DNA from: Mycobacterium sp.
GTDB taxonomy: Bacteria; Actinomycetota; Actinomycetes; Mycobacteriales; Mycobacteriaceae
DNA: 64,000 bases
Reading direction: 5' to 3'
Assembly: GCF_002863225.1 (NCBI RefSeq)
Contig: NZ_PKEK01000039.1
Span: forward strand, 186,001-250,000
Shown: positions 51,132 through 60,099 of the stretch, piece by piece
Numbering within the stretch: position 1 is the first letter of the stretch
How the letters are laid out: each line of letters begins with the position of its first letter
Notes under the pieces: generated by a model
The model's input: the letters and a program-made list of their open reading frames with translations, nothing else
The model's database searches: none
Told to the model about the DNA's origin: nothing
Position numbers and translations under genes: made by a program

Positions 51132-52340
51132 TCAGTTCTGCCGGTGGCTGTCTCGCCGCAGCCGAACCGCTCGGAGTACCGCCGCGGACGCCGCCAGGCC
51201 GGCCATCGCGGCCAGGATGACCTGCGACCCGCTGAAACCGACACTGGTCAGCAGCAGTGGCAGGCCGAAGCCGATATAGGTAGCTGAGTAGAACGCTCCG
51301 GTCAGTGCACCCCGAACATGTTGTGGCGCAGCAGCTTCGAGGTCGATCAGACCCTCGCGCAACGATAGACCGGACGCGCAGCCGAGAGTTACGAGCAGCG
51401 GCAGCGCCAGCGCGAGCGTCATCGTCGACGGCGCGGCCGCGATCACCAGGTAGGCGAATGCGGCCAACGCCGCCCCGGCTGTCCCGGCCCGTGGACCCCA
51501 CGAGCCCAGCCGGGCGACGACCTGGACGACGCCGCTGGATCCGTTGACGATCAGCGCGGCGAGTCCGGCCGCCGTCGGCGCCGCGAGGCCGGTGTGCACC
51601 CGGGCCGGGATGGTGATGAAACCCAGTGTCGCCGAAGCGAACACCCAGGGCGCCATCGGCATCGCCCAGCTCAGCGCGCGCTTGCTCGACGCTTTCTCAG
51701 CGGCCGGTCGGTTCGCATTCGCCGTCGCGGCCGGTGCCGGCACCCGGCGTCGCGCCACCGCGACGGTGACCGACATCGCCACCAGGACGAGTGCCGCCGC
51801 CAGCCCGAAGGACAGTCGAACACCGGGATCACCGACGCCGGCGATCAATCCGCCGGCCAACGGACCGACCGCGAACCCGATGATCATCACGGCTCCGGCC
51901 GTCGCAGCACCCGCGGGACCGCGGAGGTCGGATGCCCAGGCGGTGCCCGACGTCATCGCCAGACCCACACCGGCGCCCACCACCAGGCGGCCCACCAATA
52001 GCACCTCCGGCTGCTGAGACAGCAGCATCGCGACGGTGCCGACCACCGCGGTGGCCGATCCGGTCAAGGCCACCGCTTGGCGTCCGAACTTGTCGGAGGC
52101 CCGGCCACCGATCAGCAGGCCGGGCAGTAATCCCACGGCGTAAATGCCGAAGATCGCGTCGAGGGTCGCGGTGCTGAGGTGCTGATGATCGCTGATGCTG
52201 GGCATCAGGGCGACGAAGTGATTCGCGATCCAGCCGGTGACGAGCAGCACCGCCAGGACGGTTCTGAATTGCAGGTTGGAATCGGGCGGCGTCGCACCCG
52301 GGGTTGGCAGCACAGCCGTCGACCCTCTTGGCGCGGTCAT
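51132..52340 (-). CDS. MFS transporter (12-TM)
   Basis: A 402-aa major facilitator protein with about 12 TM helices. A motif-A-like loop appears as LIGGRASDKFGRQAV between TM2 and TM3, and a GIYAVGLLPGLLIGG TM2. The CynX/NimT or YcaD-like sugar-phosphate/drug types are possible. The ATG at 52340 has AGGAGGGG upstream. The frame is open to 52502 but that would overlap the divergent hydrolase promoter. Several short palindromes lie in that promoter. Confidence 0.85.
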   Translation of the reverse strand: MTAPRGSTAVLPTPGATPPDSNLQFRTVLAVLLVTGWIANHFVALMPSISDHQHLSTATLDAIFGIYAVGLLPGLLIGGRASDKFGRQAVALTGSATAVVGTVAMLLSQQPEVLLVGRLVVGAGVGLAMTSGTAWASDLRGPAGAATAGAVMIIGFAVGPLAGGLIAGVGDPGVRLSFGLAAALVLVAMSVTVAVARRRVPAPAATANANRPAAEKASSKRALSWAMPMAPWVFASATLGFITIPARVHTGLAAPTAAGLAALIVNGSSGVVQVVARLGSWGPRAGTAGAALAAFAYLVIAAAPSTMTLALALPLLVTLGCASGLSLREGLIDLEAAAPQHVRGALTGAFYSATYIGFGLPLLLTSVGFSGSQVILAAMAGLAASAAVLRAVRLRRDSHRQN

Positions 52341-52357
52341 CGATTCCCCTCCTTGAC

Positions 52358-52423
52358 TTGCGATCTGCAACGACCACAACGTCAGGGAAGTTATTCCCGG
52401 CCGGCGCGCGATTGCAACGCAAT
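52358..52423. promoter_or_regulatory. Short palindromes in the MFS/hydrolase divergent promoter
   Basis: Three exact inverted repeats within 66 bp: TTGC-N5-GCAA (52358-52370), GGGAA-N4-TTCCC (52385-52398) and ATTGC-N3-GCAAT (52411-52423). The outer two share TTGC/GCAA half-sites. They are candidates for a regulator encoded elsewhere. Confidence 0.35.
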
Positions 52424-52495
52424 TAACCCAGCGTCGCGGCGCACGACCCGCGTTCGTCGTCGTCGATGCGACCCGTCCGGCTCTATGATTCGGCC

Positions 52496-53893
52496 ATGGC
52501 AACCAGCAACGATGCGGTCAGCTGTACTCCGGTGTCAGGCAGACCCGCACTCCTGTTGGGCGCCTTCGACATCGGCGATGTGGGATATGTCGCAGAGGAG
52601 TTCTTCGTCTCGGGAACGGCGTCGTCCTACCAGGCCGCCGGCGAACTCGGACCCGATGGCCGGTGGAGCGTGGCTCCGGCGGCCGCGGCGAACTACACCA
52701 CCCGGATCGTGGCGCTGACGCCGGCGGATGCGTCCCGCTTCAACGGGACGGTGCTGGTCGAGTGGCTCAACGTCAGCGGCGGCATCGACGCGCCCGCGGT
52801 CTGGATGATGGCGCATCGCGAAATGCTGCGTGGTGGCTACGCGTACGTCGCGGTGTCGGCGCAGCAGGTGGGGGTCGAGGGCGGTGAAAACCTTACGGGC
52901 ATCGACATGTCACTGAAAAGTCAGAATCCGCAAAGGTATTCATCGCTGGTACACCCCGGCGACGCCTACGCGTATGACATATTTTCACAGGCTGGGCAAC
53001 TGGCCCGGCGGCCGGAGGTCCTGCGCGGTCTGCGCGCCGAGCACGTCATCGCGCTCGGCGAATCGCAATCGGCCATGTTTCTGACCACCTACATCAACGC
53101 CGTCGACCCGCACGGTGGGGTGTACGACGGGTTTCTGGTGCATTCGCGATTCGGCCCCGCGGCCCCGCTGAACGGCGACTCGGTGTTCGAAGCGCTCGAG
53201 AGCACGTCCTCGGACGCGGTCGCGTTTCGGCCGGACGTGGCGGTGCCGCTGGTCACGATCATCACCGAGACGGACCTCTTCGGCGGCCGTCGACAGGGCT
53301 ACTTCCGCGCCAGACAGGCCGACAACGAACGGCTTCGGGTGTGGGAGATCGCCGGCACCGCGCACGCCGACAACTACACGATCCAGGTTGCGCCGATCGA
53401 CACCGGTGCCGCGGAATTGGCCGATCTCGTTGCGGCTTATGCGCCGACCGACATGCTGATGGGCCAGCAACTGGATCATTGCGTCAACTTCGCGCCACAG
53501 CACCACTACGTCCTGCAGGCGGCGTTGTCGTCGTTGAACGCCTGGGTGAGCGCCGGCCGGCCCGCACCTCACGGTGTGCCCATCGAGCTGGACGGTGGTC
53601 AACCAGTGGTCGACGAACACGGTCTGGTGCGGGGTGGGATCAGGACCCCGTGGGTGGACGTGCCGATCGCCCGCACGTCCGGCGTCGGCGGGGAGCAGAC
53701 CGCGTTGTCGCCGATCTTCGGCTCCGGTGAGGCATTCGATTCCGCAACCGTGCAACGGCTCTACCCGGGCGGGTCGGGCGAATACCTGGAACGCTTCACC
53801 GCGTCGCTCGATTCGGCGATCGAGGCGGGCTTCCTGCTGGCCGCGGATCGCGCCGAGATTCTCGAGCTGGCCGCCGCGACTTTCCCGGTCTAG
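52496..53893 (+). CDS. Alpha/beta-hydrolase-domain (Abhydrolase_10-type) protein
   Basis: A 465-aa protein of the family annotated as alpha/beta hydrolase domain-containing. The nucleophile elbow GESQSA has Ser190, an oxyanion/core segment VEWLNVSGGIDAPAVW lies upstream, and the catalytic His is probably in AGTAHADNY. Some members cleave acyl or lactone esters, and the mycobacterial function is unknown. No clear signal peptide is seen. It is divergent from the MFS gene. Confidence 0.82.
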   Translation: MATSNDAVSCTPVSGRPALLLGAFDIGDVGYVAEEFFVSGTASSYQAAGELGPDGRWSVAPAAAANYTTRIVALTPADASRFNGTVLVEWLNVSGGIDAPAVWMMAHREMLRGGYAYVAVSAQQVGVEGGENLTGIDMSLKSQNPQRYSSLVHPGDAYAYDIFSQAGQLARRPEVLRGLRAEHVIALGESQSAMFLTTYINAVDPHGGVYDGFLVHSRFGPAAPLNGDSVFEALESTSSDAVAFRPDVAVPLVTIITETDLFGGRRQGYFRARQADNERLRVWEIAGTAHADNYTIQVAPIDTGAAELADLVAAYAPTDMLMGQQLDHCVNFAPQHHYVLQAALSSLNAWVSAGRPAPHGVPIELDGGQPVVDEHGLVRGGIRTPWVDVPIARTSGVGGEQTALSPIFGSGEAFDSATVQRLYPGGSGEYLERFTASLDSAIEAGFLLAADRAEILELAAATFPV

Positions 53894-54261
53894 AGGGGAG
53901 CGGCGTCGAGCGTCAGATTGAACAAGGCCCACGCCATGCAGAACAAGAAGTTCAGTGTGACGAGGACCATTCCGACGAAGAGCAGCGAGCGTGCGCCGCG
54001 GCGCTTCACCCGACGCACGCGTGCCCGGAACTGGTCCCGCTTGAACTGCGCCGCGATCCGCGCGAAGTCGAAGTCGCATACTTCGGCCTGCGCTACCGGC
54101 GAGCCGGCCAGCATCTGCCGCAGCCGGTCGGGCGACGTGCTCACGCCGACCCGGGCGAACCGCCGGCTGAGTCGCCGAGCCTGCCAGCGACCGACGACCT
54201 GATCGCTTGCCCGCAGGAGCTGTCCACGGTGGTGTCCCCGCGGGGTCGACGGCGTCATCAC
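53890..54261 (-). CDS. Hypothetical protein with C-terminal TM helix
   Basis: A 123-aa protein. A basic, Arg-rich soluble part (RASDQVVGRWQARRLSRRFARVG..., RDQFRARVRRVKRRGA) ends in one TM helix near residues 92-115 (SLLFVGMVLVTLNFLFCMAWALF), a tail-anchored topology. I do not recognise it. A second ATG is one codon in. It converges with and overlaps the hydrolase gene by 4 bp. It could bind nucleic acid or acidic lipid at the membrane because of its high charge. Confidence 0.6.
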   Translation of the reverse strand: MMTPSTPRGHHRGQLLRASDQVVGRWQARRLSRRFARVGVSTSPDRLRQMLAGSPVAQAEVCDFDFARIAAQFKRDQFRARVRRVKRRGARSLLFVGMVLVTLNFLFCMAWALFNLTLDAAPL

Positions 54262-54352
54262 ACGCCGAAGTGTAGCCAGCCGCGGTCGGATATCGGGGGT
54301 TTACCGCGCTTTGCGATACTGCCGCCTCGCCCGGCGGGTCAGGTGTGTGGTG

Positions 54353-55426
54353 TCACCACATCAGGCCGCGAATGAGTTCGGCTGGGGGGATGTCCTCGAC
54401 GGCGATCAGCCCCTGCGGTGCGCGGCAGACCCAGTCGATCGCGTTGACCACTCGGGCCGCGGTCGACAGACAGCCCGCCTCGGTGACGTCGAGACCCGGA
54501 TGGGACACGTGCGTGTTCAGCTCGACACGCGGATCCCCGTCGATCACGACGCGGTGGACCCCGATATGGCCGTCCGGCGGATAGGGCCAATCGGGGGCCG
54601 AGTCGGCAGTGAGCCGGGTGATGTGTTCCATGGTGATCACCGGGTCGCCGTCGCGAACGCCTTCGACTGCGAACGTGACCGCGGCCATCTGTCCCGGCTC
54701 GACCGTGGCCATCGTGCATTCGATCCGTTTGTCGGTGTACCACGGCTCGATGCGTTGCCGAACGTCGTCGAGTTGCACTCCGAGCTGCTCGGCGAGGTTG
54801 CGCACCGCGCCGCCCCACATCGTGGTCAGCACGCCCGGCAGGAACAACATCGGTGTGTCGTCCTCGGCGCTGACACCGAAACCCATTTGCTTGCCGGTGA
54901 ATTCGTAATCGTCATAGTTGGCGTAGTCGAAGATCTCCTGAACGGTGATGGCCCGGGCGCGGGTGACCAGACTCAACGCCGTGTGTACCTCGGTGTCGCC
55001 GGAGTAACCCGGGTCGATGCCGTTGACGTACAGCGATGCGTTACCGGCCGCGCAGGCCTGCGCGAGCGGCGCCCGGAGCCAGTCGTCGGCCTGACGAGGA
55101 GTCACCAGCCACACCATCGACGTCGCCACGATGTTGATGCCCGCCGAAAGGAATTTCGACATCTGGTCGATGACTTCCATCGGCCGGGTCTCGCCTTGCG
55201 CGGTGTAGACCACGCAGTCCGGCTCGAGCGCGATGAGTGCGTCGATGTTGTCGGTCGCGACGATGCCGGTCGGCTCGCTCAGCCCGCACAGCTCGGCGGC
55301 GTCACGGCCGATCTTGTCCGGACTGGCGGCGTGCACACCGACCAATTCCAGATCGGGGCGCCCGATGATCGCCGGTAGCGAATGGATCCCGACGTTGCCG
55401 GTCGAAAATTGAACCACCCTGCGCAT
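54353..55426 (-). CDS. NAD(P)-binding DapB/2,4-diaminopentanoate-dehydrogenase-like oxidoreductase (copy 1)
   Basis: A 357-aa protein: an N-terminal DapB-like Rossmann domain (VVQFSTGNVGIHSLPAIIGRPDLELVGVHA, DCVVYTA) and a C-terminal domain of the diaminopentanoate dehydrogenase type. Characteristic motifs are ASPDKIGRDAAELCG, SAGINIVATS and VNGIDPGYSGD. It uses NAD(P)H, but the amine or keto substrate in mycobacteria is unknown. It follows the SDR by 17 bp on the same strand, giving a two-gene operon. Two more homologues lie at 62217 and 63259, on the other side of the MoxR/VWA cassette. Confidence 0.85.
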   Translation of the reverse strand: MRRVVQFSTGNVGIHSLPAIIGRPDLELVGVHAASPDKIGRDAAELCGLSEPTGIVATDNIDALIALEPDCVVYTAQGETRPMEVIDQMSKFLSAGINIVATSMVWLVTPRQADDWLRAPLAQACAAGNASLYVNGIDPGYSGDTEVHTALSLVTRARAITVQEIFDYANYDDYEFTGKQMGFGVSAEDDTPMLFLPGVLTTMWGGAVRNLAEQLGVQLDDVRQRIEPWYTDKRIECTMATVEPGQMAAVTFAVEGVRDGDPVITMEHITRLTADSAPDWPYPPDGHIGVHRVVIDGDPRVELNTHVSHPGLDVTEAGCLSTAARVVNAIDWVCRAPQGLIAVEDIPPAELIRGLMW

Positions 55427-55443
55427 TCCGCGTCCGTCCTTGC

Positions 55444-56232
55444 TCAGTAGTCAGGAATCGGCAACGGCGAATTGTTGGAGTCGATTCCGCCGTCCACGTG
55501 GAAGATCGCGTTGGTCGCGTAGCAGTCCCGCGTGGACAGATAAACGCACAACCGCCCCAGGTCGGCGACGTCGCCCAAGCGATGCAGCGGTGTCGCTTCT
55601 TGCATCTTCTCCCGTGATCCGGGCATCAGGTCGAGGCTTCCCTGTAAGCCGTCGGTGGCGAACGAGCCCAGGGCTATCGCGTTGACGCGGATCTTCGGTG
55701 CGAGTTCCTGCGCCATCGCCCGGGTGAGAGCCTCGAGTCCGCCCTTGGCGACGCAGTATGCCGTCAGCGCGCGAATGCCGAAACGTGCTGAGCCAGACGA
55801 GATGTTGACGATGTTGCCATGACCGGCCTCGATCATGTGGGCCGCTACCAGCTGGCTCATGATGAACGCCGATGTGACACACCAGTCGAAGGTGTGGCGG
55901 AAGTCTTCGTCGGTGATGTCGAGGAAGCGCGCGTAGGTCGAACCGCCGACATTGTTCACCAGGATGTCGATGCGCCCGAAGGTGTCCATCGCGGCAGAGA
56001 CCACACGCTCACTGTCTGGACGACTCATGGCATCCGCGACGATCGCCAGCCCCTTGCCGCCGGCATCTTCGATACCGGTGATCGTCTCGCGGATATCGGA
56101 TTCCGTACGCGCGGTGCCGACTACGGTGGCGCCCGCTTCCGCCAAGACCCTGGCGATACCCTGCCCGACCCCCTTGCCGGCACCGGTGACGATTGCGACT
56201 TGTCCGTCCAGGCTGAATTGCTCGAGCGCCAT
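55444..56232 (-). CDS. Short-chain dehydrogenase/reductase
   Basis: A 262-aa classical SDR: TGAGKGVG (about 16-23), NNVGG (about 93-97), the catalytic Ser in NISSGSA and YCVAK as the Tyr-x3-Lys pair, with a VDGGIDSNN end. The substrate is unknown. It is divergent from a TetR gene. The 138-bp spacer contains the operator ATTGACTTTAGTCAG on this strand (56279-56293), 47 bp upstream of this start. The SDR and following DapB-like gene are therefore probably under that TetR. Confidence 0.9.
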   Translation of the reverse strand: MALEQFSLDGQVAIVTGAGKGVGQGIARVLAEAGATVVGTARTESDIRETITGIEDAGGKGLAIVADAMSRPDSERVVSAAMDTFGRIDILVNNVGGSTYARFLDITDEDFRHTFDWCVTSAFIMSQLVAAHMIEAGHGNIVNISSGSARFGIRALTAYCVAKGGLEALTRAMAQELAPKIRVNAIALGSFATDGLQGSLDLMPGSREKMQEATPLHRLGDVADLGRLCVYLSTRDCYATNAIFHVDGGIDSNNSPLPIPDY

Positions 56233-56278
56233 CGGAATCCTCTCACCGCGTCGTGTGGTGCAGTTCTAACAAACAAAA

Positions 56279-56293
56279 CTGACTAAAGTCAAT
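56279..56293 (-). promoter_or_regulatory. Operator copy 1, ATTGAC-N4-GTCAG
   Basis: ATTGACTTTAGTCAG read on the minus strand. The TGAC-TTTA-GTCA core is palindromic. It lies in the divergent SDR/TetR promoter. Copies with the same orientation relative to the downstream gene occur at 56973 and 57750. Confidence 0.7.
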
Positions 56294-56370
56294 GACATGA
56301 ATGCGCAGGTGACCGCTTCGGCGGCTATTCTGCACACTGGGTGGGGAACCCGGACCAGAGGAAACGCACT

Positions 56371-56973
56371 ATGGCAACGGTGGAAAAGCCTTCGGCGCGT
56401 GAGACCAAGCGCCTGCAGACCCGAGAGCGCCTGCTGGGAGCCGCCATCGCCGAATTCAAACGGGGCGGTATGGCCGACGCCGACGTCGGCTCGATCGTCA
56501 CCTCCGCCGGTGTCGCGCACGGCACGTTCTTCTTTCATTTCCCGACCAAGGAACACGTGCTGCTGGAACTCGAACGACGCGAAGAAGAACGCATCGCCAA
56601 ACAGCTCGACCGCTACGAGGGCGCGGCAGACGATCTGCCCTCCACTCTCAAAGAGGCAGTGCGGCTGATCCTTGGCCTCGAGCGTCGGCTTGGTGCCCGT
56701 CTCTTCAAGGACTTTCTTGCCCTGCACTTCTCGCAGACCCGTCCTGCAGACGAAAGCCACGAACATCCGGTCATCGTCCGGGTCGCCCAGGAGATCGAGC
56801 GAGCCCAACAGCTGGGCCACGTTGCACCGGAGGTCGTTCCGGTGAACAGTGCCGTGTTCTTCCTGCTGGGTCTGTACGCGTTGCTGACCACGACACACGA
56901 CTGGCCCACTCAGAGCGCCATGCTCGACGACTACGTGGCCAGCACACTGAGGGGCCTGCACCGTAGCGACTGA
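56371..56973 (+). CDS. TetR-family regulator, paralogue A
   Basis: A 200-aa TetR protein with the HTH at about 18-65 (LLGAAIAEFKRGGMADADV..., GVAHGTFFFHFPTKEHVLLEL). A second TetR of the same length and clearly the same family lies at 57789. The GVAHGTFFFHF recognition region is the same in both, which fits their shared operator. ATG 56371 follows AGAGGAAA. A GTG at 56341 in frame is an alternative. It is divergent from the SDR and followed by the membrane protein at 57032. Confidence 0.9.
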   Translation: MATVEKPSARETKRLQTRERLLGAAIAEFKRGGMADADVGSIVTSAGVAHGTFFFHFPTKEHVLLELERREEERIAKQLDRYEGAADDLPSTLKEAVRLILGLERRLGARLFKDFLALHFSQTRPADESHEHPVIVRVAQEIERAQQLGHVAPEVVPVNSAVFFLLGLYALLTTTHDWPTQSAMLDDYVASTLRGLHRSD

Positions 56974-56987
56974 TTGACGGCAGTCAG
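56973..56987 (+). promoter_or_regulatory. Operator copy 2, ATTGAC-N4-GTCAG
   Basis: ATTGACGGCAGTCAG starts on the last base of the TetR A stop codon and lies 45 bp upstream of the membrane protein gene. It shows the same outer bases as copies 1 and 3, with a different centre. Confidence 0.7.
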
Positions 56988-57031
56988 TCGTTACGGCAAG
57001 ATCGGGCCAACCGATCAGGTAGGAGCAGGCC

Positions 57032-57724
57032 TTGAGTTCGTCCATGTTGACCTCTGCCAACCAACTCGACGAGCACTTCGAGCAGTCGCAGCTCGCCCAG
57101 AAGCGGGCGGACAAGTGGCTCATCTCCGGCAGCATCCTGATCGGCACTGCCGCCCTGGGTATTTTCGGTCTCCCCCTGTTCCTCCGCGGGGTGTGGCTGC
57201 TGCGCAAGGCGCAGCGCGACGGCTTGTCGGTGCGCCCGATGCTGGTGACGCTGCTCGGCTACCTGGTGATCATCGACGCCGCCATCAACACGGTCGGATG
57301 GGCGCTCGACCTGGTGGCCAACCACACCATCCTGGCCCGAATTCTGTTGAACGGCTGGGGCGCAATGTTCGACGCCGGCTATTTCTGGCACTACAACGAG
57401 CTCTGGCTCGGCGGCGCGGCAGGGCCGGGTGAGAAGGCACTCGAAGTGGGATTGATCCTCACCGTGTTCACCATGCGGATCGCGGCCGCGATCGGTTTCC
57501 TGCAGATGAAGCGCTGGGGGCACCAGTGGATGGTGATCACCTGCTGGATGGGTGTGCTGATCTGGTGTGTCTACGTCTTCAACATGACGATGTTCGCCGA
57601 CGTCCGCTTCGCCGGCGTCATCTTCCCGGTTGTCGGCTGGTGGCTCTACGACATCTTCTACATCACCCCGTTCCTGGCCATTCCTTACCTGCACACCGTC
57701 AATCACGAGATCTTCACCGACTGA
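57032..57724 (+). CDS. Unrecognised polytopic membrane protein (paralogue A)
   Basis: A 230-aa protein with about five or six TM segments (near 30-52, 70-97, 138-160, 170-192 and 197-222). The region between TM2 and TM4 holds [14 protein letters not shown], a glycine-rich GGAAGPGEK loop, then QMKRWGHQW. Its His, Glu, Tyr and Trp residues are identical in the paralogue at 61052. About three quarters of the sequence and nearly all of the last 130 residues match it. Conserved His/Glu/Asp in a membrane setting could bind a metal. The neighbouring NorQ/NorD-type genes support that idea. TTG at 57032 follows TAGGAG. ATG at 57044 is an alternative start. No named family is recognised. Confidence 0.8.
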   Translation: MSSSMLTSANQLDEHFEQSQLAQKRADKWLISGSILIGTAALGIFGLPLFLRGVWLLRKAQRDGLSVRPMLVTLLGYLVIIDAAINTVGWALDLVANHTILARILLNGWGAMFDAGYFWHYNELWLGGAAGPGEKALEVGLILTVFTMRIAAAIGFLQMKRWGHQWMVITCWMGVLIWCVYVFNMTMFADVRFAGVIFPVVGWWLYDIFYITPFLAIPYLHTVNHEIFTD

Positions 57725-57749
57725 CCAACCCCGGTTATTGACCTCAATC

Positions 57750-57764
57750 ATTGACTCTGGTCAG
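57750..57764 (+). promoter_or_regulatory. Operator copy 3, ATTGAC-N4-GTCAG
   Basis: ATTGACTCTGGTCAG, 25 bp before the ATG of TetR paralogue B. It matches copy 1 (read on its strand) in 13 of 15 positions. A partial ATTGAC half-site precedes it at about 57736-57741. Confidence 0.75.
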
Positions 57765-57788
57765 CAAAAGCGCTACAAAGACCAGACC

Positions 57789-58391
57789 ATGACGCCACAG
57801 CTCAAGGCCACGGCACGCGAGGTGCAGCGGCGACAAACCCGGGAGCGCGTGCTCGGTGCGGCTATCGCCGAGTTCAAGCGCTCGGGAATGAGCCGCGCCG
57901 ACGTGAATGCGATCGCCGCTGCCGCGGGTGTCGCGCATGGCACGTTCTTCTTCCACTTCCCGAGCAAAGAGCATGTTCTCCTTGCCCTGGAGTCCAGCGA
58001 AGAAGCACGTATCGCAGCGGAATTTGCCGCGTATCTCATCAATGCCCACGGCTTGGCCGCCTCGTTGACCGAGGTTGTTCGTCTGGTGGCCGGGCTTGAG
58101 CAGCGACTCGGTCCGATCCTCTTCAAAGAGCTGCTTGCGCTGCACTTCTCGCCGACACGTCCCTGTCGGGACGACTGGAGCGATCATCCCGTCATCGTTC
58201 TTCTTGTCGAGGAGATAGAACGTGCCCGCAGTGACGGAGAAGCGCACCCGGAAGTGGACGCCTTCTACAGCGCCACCTTTTTTCTACTCGGCATCTACGG
58301 CGTCCTGACCACCACCGACGACGCCGCCAAACGCGACACGATGCTGTCGAAGCTGATTGCGACCGCCGTTCGCGGTCTGGAGGTCCGATGA
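57789..58391 (+). CDS. TetR-family regulator, paralogue B
   Basis: A 200-aa TetR protein paralogous to that at 56371 (same GAAIAEFKR helix, GVAHGTFFFHFPSKEHVLL recognition region and LLALHFSPTRP segment in the ligand domain). The ATG at 57789 is the first sensible start. The frame is open to 57630 but runs through the operator and the previous gene. It is followed 42 bp downstream by the first microprotein of the MoxR/VWA operon and is presumably its local regulator. Confidence 0.9.
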   Translation: MTPQLKATAREVQRRQTRERVLGAAIAEFKRSGMSRADVNAIAAAAGVAHGTFFFHFPSKEHVLLALESSEEARIAAEFAAYLINAHGLAASLTEVVRLVAGLEQRLGPILFKELLALHFSPTRPCRDDWSDHPVIVLLVEEIERARSDGEAHPEVDAFYSATFFLLGIYGVLTTTDDAAKRDTMLSKLIATAVRGLEVR

Positions 58392-58433
58392 CGCAATCGC
58401 CTGTGCGACAACCCATCAACAAGGAGGTCTGAC

Positions 58434-58538
58434 GTGGATTGGCTCTGGGAGATTCTGCGCTATGTCGCAGCGTGGGGAGGGACGGGACTGGTCATCTGGT
58501 TCTGGTACTGGATGTTCTCCAACCTCGGCACGTTCTGA
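58434..58538 (+). CDS. 34-aa single-TM microprotein
   Basis: GTG start with a textbook AAGGAGG ribosome-binding site 6 bases upstream (58421-58427). The product is 34 aa: MDWLWEILRYVAAWGG, a TM helix over about 5-28 with six Trp in total, ending SNLGTF. It has no signal peptide features beyond the TM helix. It lies directly upstream of the VWA gene (7-bp gap). Small Trp-rich single-helix proteins are often subunits or assembly factors of membrane enzyme complexes. The strong RBS argues that it is translated. Confidence 0.75.
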   Translation: MDWLWEILRYVAAWGGTGLVIWFWYWMFSNLGTF

Positions 58539-58544
58539 TCGTCG

Positions 58545-60077
58545 ATGATCGAGCTGTCCGATCCGGACGCCATGGGCGCCGAACGCAGTTGTTCGGTGAC
58601 GGCTGTCGCGCTCAGCGGGCAACGTCGCGAGGGCGCCCGATTGGTGACGGGTGAGCATCGCGAGTTCAGCCTGAGTCCGCGGCTCGATTTCGTCCATGTC
58701 CCGTACCCGTCGATCGAACGGGGATGGAACCGCAGAACCCTGACATGTGGTGTTGCCCTTCAATGTTCACCCTCGAAGGAGCGGCTCGCGGAATATCGAC
58801 TGCACGAGCTGTCCACCCGGGAATTGCGGGCGGTCACCCTCGTCGAGGCGAGCGTCGCGCTGGGGTGGATCGCCGTGAACTGGCCCGGACTGCTGGTCGA
58901 GGCGCGTCGAATGCTGCCGGACCTCCAAGCGTTGCCCGCCGACACCGACGCCGGCGAGATGGTCGACCGGGCGATCTCGATGTCGCGTACCGCTGCGCCG
59001 CTGAGCGTCCCGCGGCTGGTGGGCCGTCTGCCCCTGGCCCACACCGCGCCGCAAGGACTGTCCGACAAACTGCGCCGCAGCTTCGGCAGAATGCCCTGGA
59101 CCACAACACAAAAGCGGTTGCCACGCCCGTATTCCGTCCCGGTCGGCGGCGACGGCGGCGTGCGTAATCCGAACCTGCCACCGCCGAGTCGGCCTCAGGA
59201 CAACGACCTCGACACCACCCCCGAGCACAGGCCTGGCATCCCCTATCCGGAGTGGAATCTGTGGACCAGGAGTTTCCTGCGAGACCATGTCGCAGTACTT
59301 GAACGCGCGCATGCCACACCGTCGCGAACCCCCGAGCCCGCGTCGGCGGAATTGCGCAAATGGTTCGAAGAACACACCCACCGGGCGATGAAGAACCGCC
59401 TCGAGGACGGTTCAGACCTCGACGTCGAACAGTATGTGCGGCATTACATCGACCTGGCGACCGGCGAGGCGGTCGAGCCGCGCATCTTCCGGGACGTGCT
59501 GCCTGCCAGCCGTGACGTCACAACGGCGTTATTACTGGATGGCAGTTCGTCTTTGGGTGTGCATGGCGGGCGGATCTTCAAGCTGGAGTTGGCCTGTGCC
59601 GACGCTTTGTCGAAGGCGATGACGCTCGCAAGGGAACGCCACGGAATCTTCGTCTTCACCGGCAACACGCGGCACCGCGTCGAAGTGAGCTGCCTGAAGG
59701 ACTTCGAGGACCGGCGATTCGTGCCACCGGGCCGCCTGGGCCTGGCCACCGGCGGTTACACCAGGCTCGGCGCCCCGTTACGTCACCTGACCAGTCGGCT
59801 GCTGGCCCAGCCCTCGGAGCGGCGTCTGTTGATCGTGATCGGCGACGGACTGATGTCCGACGAAGGATATGAGGGGCGCTACGCGTGGGCCGACGTCGCG
59901 CACGCAGTCGAGGAGGCCAACGACGCGGGAGTGTCCATCTACTACCTGGGCGTCGGACCGACTCGCGTCGACCCGCTGCCGGAGGTCTTCGGACCCCTTC
60001 GTTCCCAACGTATTCGGCGCGTCGAGGAGCTTCCGCGGGTGTTGGCGCACGTCCACCGCGAGCTGGTGACCGCATGA
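58545..60077 (+). CDS. NorD/CoxE-type VWA-domain protein
   Basis: A 510-aa protein. The N-terminal half is poorly conserved and helical. A Pro-rich linker (about 200-235, PPPSRPQDNDLD) separates it from the C-terminal VWA domain (about 320-500), with an intact MIDAS motif DGSSS (D332, S334, S336) and later T and D residues (TGGYTRLG, VIGDGLMSDEGYEG). Its layout and its coupling to the following MoxR-type ATPase match the NorD/CbbO/CoxE partners of NorQ/CbbQ ATPases, which insert or restore metal centres in target enzymes. It begins 7 bp after the microprotein and ends 22 bp before the ATPase. Confidence 0.85.
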   Translation: MIELSDPDAMGAERSCSVTAVALSGQRREGARLVTGEHREFSLSPRLDFVHVPYPSIERGWNRRTLTCGVALQCSPSKERLAEYRLHELSTRELRAVTLVEASVALGWIAVNWPGLLVEARRMLPDLQALPADTDAGEMVDRAISMSRTAAPLSVPRLVGRLPLAHTAPQGLSDKLRRSFGRMPWTTTQKRLPRPYSVPVGGDGGVRNPNLPPPSRPQDNDLDTTPEHRPGIPYPEWNLWTRSFLRDHVAVLERAHATPSRTPEPASAELRKWFEEHTHRAMKNRLEDGSDLDVEQYVRHYIDLATGEAVEPRIFRDVLPASRDVTTALLLDGSSSLGVHGGRIFKLELACADALSKAMTLARERHGIFVFTGNTRHRVEVSCLKDFEDRRFVPPGRLGLATGGYTRLGAPLRHLTSRLLAQPSERRLLIVIGDGLMSDEGYEGRYAWADVAHAVEEANDAGVSIYYLGVGPTRVDPLPEVFGPLRSQRIRRVEELPRVLAHVHRELVTA

Positions 60078-60099
60078 CCGACGACAGCCTGGGGGGCAC

